From Alphaproteobacteria bacterium (GTDB taxonomy: Bacteria; Pseudomonadota; Alphaproteobacteria; UBA8366; GCA-2717185): a DNA stretch of 8,924 nucleotides. The notes beneath the pieces were generated by a model. The model saw nothing but the letters and a program-made list of their open reading frames with translations. It did not search any database and was not told the origin of the DNA. The DNA lies in the NCBI GenBank assembly GCA_016764135.1, contig JAESSL010000411.1, positions 1 to 8,924 on the forward strand. The letters run 5' to 3'. Below, in pieces: positions 6,472-8,924 of this stretch. Numbering within the stretch: the first letter of the stretch is position 1; every line of letters begins with the position of its first letter. The translations under genes were made by a program, and so were the position numbers.

Positions 6472-6971
6472 CGGAACAAGCGGAATACACATTGGATCGA
6501 GTGTTCAAAGCACCGCGCGCCATGGTCTGGCGCGCCTGGACAACCCCGGAGTTGCTTGCGCGCTGGTATGGCCCAGGCGTCGAGACGATCATTCATAAAT
6601 TTGAATTGAAACCGGGCGGCGAATGGCTCAACGAGATGAAATGGGGCGAAAAATCCGACCTGAGTAAAGCCGTCTTCGAAGACGTAACGCCGGAGGAAAA
6701 GCTTGTTTGGCGCCAATCCTCCACGGACGCCGACTGGAACATCGTATCGAACCCTATGATGCCAGACTGGCCGCGAATTCTGTTAACGACAGTGACGTTT
6801 GAAGATAAGGGCGACGAGACTAATGTAAGACTGACGATGATCCCCATCGACGCCACCGAGGCGGAACTGGCCTGCTTCGCCGAGGCGATGGCCGGCATGA
6901 GTAATGGCTGGGGTAAAGGATACCTCATCCAGGACGAAATCTACGCCGAACTGCAATCCGACGACGCCTGA
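6468..6971 (+). CDS. SRPBCC/AHSA1-domain protein
   Basis: A 167-residue protein of the SRPBCC superfamily, Aha1 C-terminal-like (AHSA1) branch: a helix-grip fold that usually binds hydrophobic small molecules. YTLDRVFKAPRAMVWRAWTT (7-26), LLARWYGP (29-36), the strand KPGGEWLNEM (48-57) and FEDVTPEEKLVW (70-81) are characteristic; the C-terminal helix carries a GWGKGY variant (147-152) of the usual GW motif. The ATG at 6468 overlaps the repressor's stop and has AAAGGAAG (6453-6460) 7 bases upstream inside the repressor gene; a longer reading from 6393 would only add residues out of frame with the family. ArsR plus AHSA1 pairs are very common in bacteria and the AHSA1 partner may bind the inducer or a related compound, but this is an inference. 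The specific ligand is unknown. Confidence 0.92.
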   Translation: MTEQAEYTLDRVFKAPRAMVWRAWTTPELLARWYGPGVETIIHKFELKPGGEWLNEMKWGEKSDLSKAVFEDVTPEEKLVWRQSSTDADWNIVSNPMMPDWPRILLTTVTFEDKGDETNVRLTMIPIDATEAELACFAEAMAGMSNGWGKGYLIQDEIYAELQSDDA

Positions 6972-6972
6972 T

Positions 6973-7017
6973 AAAACCGACATATCCGCTAAGCGCATAT
7001 GCTCGCGGATATGTCGG
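6973..7017 (-). terminator. Strong hairpin between convergent genes, terminator-like for the leftward unit
   Basis: A perfect 13-base stem pairs 6977-6989 (CCGACATATCCGC) with 7005-7017 around a 15-base loop. Read leftward it is followed by TTTT (6976-6973), the form of an intrinsic terminator for the ThDP-enzyme gene ending at 7049. Read rightward no T-run follows, so it may still slow or end the SRPBCC transcript, but less efficiently. Confidence 0.75.
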
Positions 7018-7048
7018 GTATCAGGATTTCAGGGAACTATTCGCGCGC

Positions 7049-8713
7049 CTAGACCGAGCGTTCGACCATCACATCGATTAAATTCGGCTTCCCGCTGCGA
7101 ACGCCTTCCGCAATGGCCTGACGAATATCGGCGGGGTTGGTGACGCGTCGCGCCGTCATGCCCAAGGATTGCGCCAATCCCACAAAATCGATTTCCGGAT
7201 GAGTGAAATCCATCCCGATAAAGTTTTCGTTATTATGGAACGCCTTCAAGCGTTGCTTGATGATCCGATAGCCCTTGTTGTCGCAAATCACATAGGTGAT
7301 CGGCAATTTCATATTCGCGGCGCTCCACAGCGCCTGAATTGAATACATCGCGCTGCCATCGCCGATGACCGACACGACGGGACGGTCCGGCTGCACCAAT
7401 TGAATACCAACCGACGCGGCAATCGCCCAACCGATACCGCCGCTGGGCAGGCCGAAATAACCATGCCGGTCGCGATAGGCGAGATGCGACAGGAGCGGTT
7501 CCGCCGTCGTAAGGCCTTCGTTCACCACCACAACATCGTCGTCGATAGCGTCGACCAGTTGCTGCATGAAATAGTTCGGCTGAATTGGCGTCACCGCGGA
7601 TTCCGTTTGCGCCGCCGTCACCGCCTTTGTGCGGTTCGCCACCCAATTGCAATCCGCAACAGCGTCCAGCCGCGCCTTCGCCGCCGCCTTGTAACTCGCA
7701 TCCGCGGCGGCGCGGATGACCGGGGTCAGTACCGCCAACGTCTCCTTCGTATCGCCGCGCACCGCAACTTCAGTTGGGTAGTTCTTGCCCATTTCCCAGT
7801 CTCGCAAGCCGATCTGAACAATCGGCAACCCTGACGGCATGGCGTCCACCTCGTCCCAGACCGACATCCGCAGCACATCGGCGCCGAGAACGATCATCAA
7901 ATCATAGGGTTCCAGCGCCGCGCGGACTTTTTTCTGATTACGCCCGAGATCGCCCATGAACGCCGGGTGCTCAGACAGAAAATGCGCGCCATAGGGCACG
8001 GTCTGCTGATAGGCGGGCGCGCCCACGGCATCGGCGAAATCCGCCGCCTCGGCCAGCGCATCGGAGCGCACCAGCTCATCACCCGCCACAATCACCGGAT
8101 TTTTGGCGGCCATAATGCGCGCCGCCAGCGCCTTGAGCGCCGTATCGGTCGGGCGCATGGCGGTGACGACGCGTGTGCGATGGCCAAGCTCAATACCCGC
8201 TTCCTCATTCAAAATATCGCCCGGCAGGGATATGAAGACCGGCCCCGTCGGCGGCGTCATCGCAATCTTGGCGGCGCGGCGCACGATGCGCGGCAAATCT
8301 TCCAGACGCGTAACCTCCACCGCCCATTTGCACAGCGGGGTGGCGATGGGCACGAGCGGGTCATACAACAGCGGTTCGGTCAGCCCGTGGCCCTGCTCTT
8401 GCTGCCCCGCCGTCACGATCAAAGGCGTACCGGTAAATTTAGCGTTGTAGATGGCGCCCATGGCGTTACCCAGGCCAGGCGCGACATGAACGTTGCACGC
8501 GGCCAATTGCCCGGACGCGCGCGAAAACCCTTCGGCCATCGCGACGACAATCGATTCCTGAAGTCCAAGGACATAGGTCATTTTTGGATGATCCGACAAG
8601 GCGTGCATGATGGGCAATTCCGTCGTCCCCGGATTGCCGAACAAATGCGTTATGCCTTCATCCTCCAACAAGGACAGGAATGCTGAGCGTCCGGTAATAT
8701 TATTTTTAGCCAC
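7049..8713 (-). CDS. Thiamine diphosphate-dependent enzyme, benzoylformate decarboxylase-like
   Basis: A 554-residue member of the ThDP-dependent family that includes benzoylformate decarboxylase and acetolactate synthase. The N-terminal Pyr domain shows FGNPGTTELP (25-34), the cofactor-activating Glu E53 (LQESIVVAMAEG) and NVHVAPGLGNAMGA (74-87), with H76 at the position of BFDC His70. The central domain spans about 190-345. The C-terminal PP domain has GDG (451-453) and closes the Mg/ThDP motif at D478-N479. Differences from BFDC are T30 for Ser26 and, by my hand alignment, S284 for His281, so the reaction may not be benzoylformate decarboxylation; a 2-oxo acid decarboxylase or carboligase is likely. 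The start is a GTG at 8713 with GAGGAG (8727-8722) 8 bases upstream. It lies downstream of a dioxygenase gene on the same strand and faces the SRPBCC gene. Confidence 0.9.
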   Translation of the reverse strand: MAKNNITGRSAFLSLLEDEGITHLFGNPGTTELPIMHALSDHPKMTYVLGLQESIVVAMAEGFSRASGQLAACNVHVAPGLGNAMGAIYNAKFTGTPLIVTAGQQEQGHGLTEPLLYDPLVPIATPLCKWAVEVTRLEDLPRIVRRAAKIAMTPPTGPVFISLPGDILNEEAGIELGHRTRVVTAMRPTDTALKALAARIMAAKNPVIVAGDELVRSDALAEAADFADAVGAPAYQQTVPYGAHFLSEHPAFMGDLGRNQKKVRAALEPYDLMIVLGADVLRMSVWDEVDAMPSGLPIVQIGLRDWEMGKNYPTEVAVRGDTKETLAVLTPVIRAAADASYKAAAKARLDAVADCNWVANRTKAVTAAQTESAVTPIQPNYFMQQLVDAIDDDVVVVNEGLTTAEPLLSHLAYRDRHGYFGLPSGGIGWAIAASVGIQLVQPDRPVVSVIGDGSAMYSIQALWSAANMKLPITYVICDNKGYRIIKQRLKAFHNNENFIGMDFTHPEIDFVGLAQSLGMTARRVTNPADIRQAIAEGVRSGKPNLIDVMVERSV

Positions 8714-8778
8714 GTAACTTTCTCCTCAATTCAGACAAAACAGACCGTCGCGACGAGACGCGGCGGCGTTGCATTTTC

Positions 8779-8810
8779 AATTTTAAAATTTCGCCAGATC
8801 GTCGCTGGCG
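8779..8810 (-). terminator. Possible terminator after the dioxygenase gene
   Basis: Read leftward, CGCCAG and CTGGCG (8810-8805 and 8797-8792) form a 6-base stem with a 7-base loop, followed by AAATTTTAAAATT (8791-8779). The AT tract is interrupted by A residues, so termination would be weak. If it works, the ThDP gene would need its own promoter within the remaining 65 bases; otherwise the two genes are one operon. Confidence 0.4.
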
Positions 8811-8824
8811 GCGGAACTTATGGG

Positions 8825-8924
8825 TTAGCCCAGATAAAAGGGCCGCCCCGAATTCCGCACCCAGATACGCACCAGACGACGCCGTTGATCGACATCAGGC
8901 CAATCCTTGAATTCAGTGCGGCGA
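8825..8924 (-). CDS. TauD/TfdA-family dioxygenase, C-terminal end only
   Basis: The last 32 residues before a TAA stop (8827-8825) read RRTEFKDWPDVDQRRRLVRI then WVRNSGRPFYLG. The RTEF-x-D-W-P run followed by an Arg-rich helix and LVRIWVR is the usual tail of TauD/TfdA-like Fe(II)/2-oxoglutarate dioxygenases of the gamma-butyrobetaine or TfdA type; the Arg before TEF likely belongs to the 2-oxoglutarate-binding end of the fold. The iron-binding His-x-Asp and distal His lie outside the window, so the substrate cannot be judged. The stop lies 111 bases upstream of the ThDP gene on the same strand, so both may work in one pathway. The assignment rests on a short segment only. Confidence 0.7.
   Translation of the reverse strand, partial: RRTEFKDWPDVDQRRRLVRIWVRNSGRPFYLG

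Noticed and set aside
7967..8686. Rightward 239-codon open frame opposite the ThDP enzyme
   Set aside because: His- and Arg-rich composition typical of an antisense shadow of a GC-rich gene; the leftward frame has full ThDP-family motifs.
8779..8790. AATTTTAAAATT palindrome as a protein-binding operator
   Set aside because: It is a perfect dyad, but simple AT-rich composition and its place after a hairpin fit a terminator tail better.

Overview
The window looks like chromosomal DNA of an alphaproteobacterium, probably Rhodospirillales-like. It has moderately high GC, with many GCC, GGC and GCG codons. It carries the order purM (reverse), DUF2066 gene, CDP-alcohol phosphatidyltransferase, AI-2E/PerM transporter, HdaA-like ATPase, which I recall from alphaproteobacterial chromosomes. 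The taxon is an inference; there is no rRNA, tRNA or other taxonomic marker here. Genes are closely packed and no gene-free stretch exceeds 130 bases.

Left third, conserved housekeeping block (1-4032). The 5' part of purM runs leftward out of the window. Back to back with it is a rightward gene for a probably exported DUF2066 protein. After a 144-base gap holding a three-copy 24-base tandem repeat come a CDP-alcohol phosphatidyltransferase, an AI-2E/PerM family membrane protein and an HdaA-like AAA+ protein. The last three genes overlap by 4 bases at each junction, so they are probably co-transcribed and translationally coupled.

Middle, two-gene oxidoreductase operon (4095-5975). An atypical short-chain dehydrogenase/reductase, with Ser and Arg where the catalytic Tyr and Lys normally sit, is followed by a D-isomer-specific 2-hydroxyacid dehydrogenase. 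Both have strong Shine-Dalgarno sequences.

Middle right, regulator pair (6103-6971). An ArsR-family repressor overlaps an SRPBCC/AHSA1-domain protein. The repressor's ATG lies inside a near-perfect 16-base palindrome, suggesting autoregulation and possibly a leaderless message.

Right third, leftward genes (7049-8924). A benzoylformate-decarboxylase-like thiamine diphosphate enzyme lies downstream of the last 32 codons of a TauD/TfdA-like dioxygenase. A strong hairpin separates the rightward and leftward convergent units.

The right-hand genes (dioxygenase, ThDP enzyme, 2-hydroxyacid dehydrogenase, SDR) could form a 2-oxo/2-hydroxy acid catabolic module, but no substrate can be read from the sequence. 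I see no phage, transposon, CRISPR or defence system. The most unusual points are the SDR active site, the ThDP enzyme's altered active-site position, the operator-embedded start codon and the small tandem repeat.
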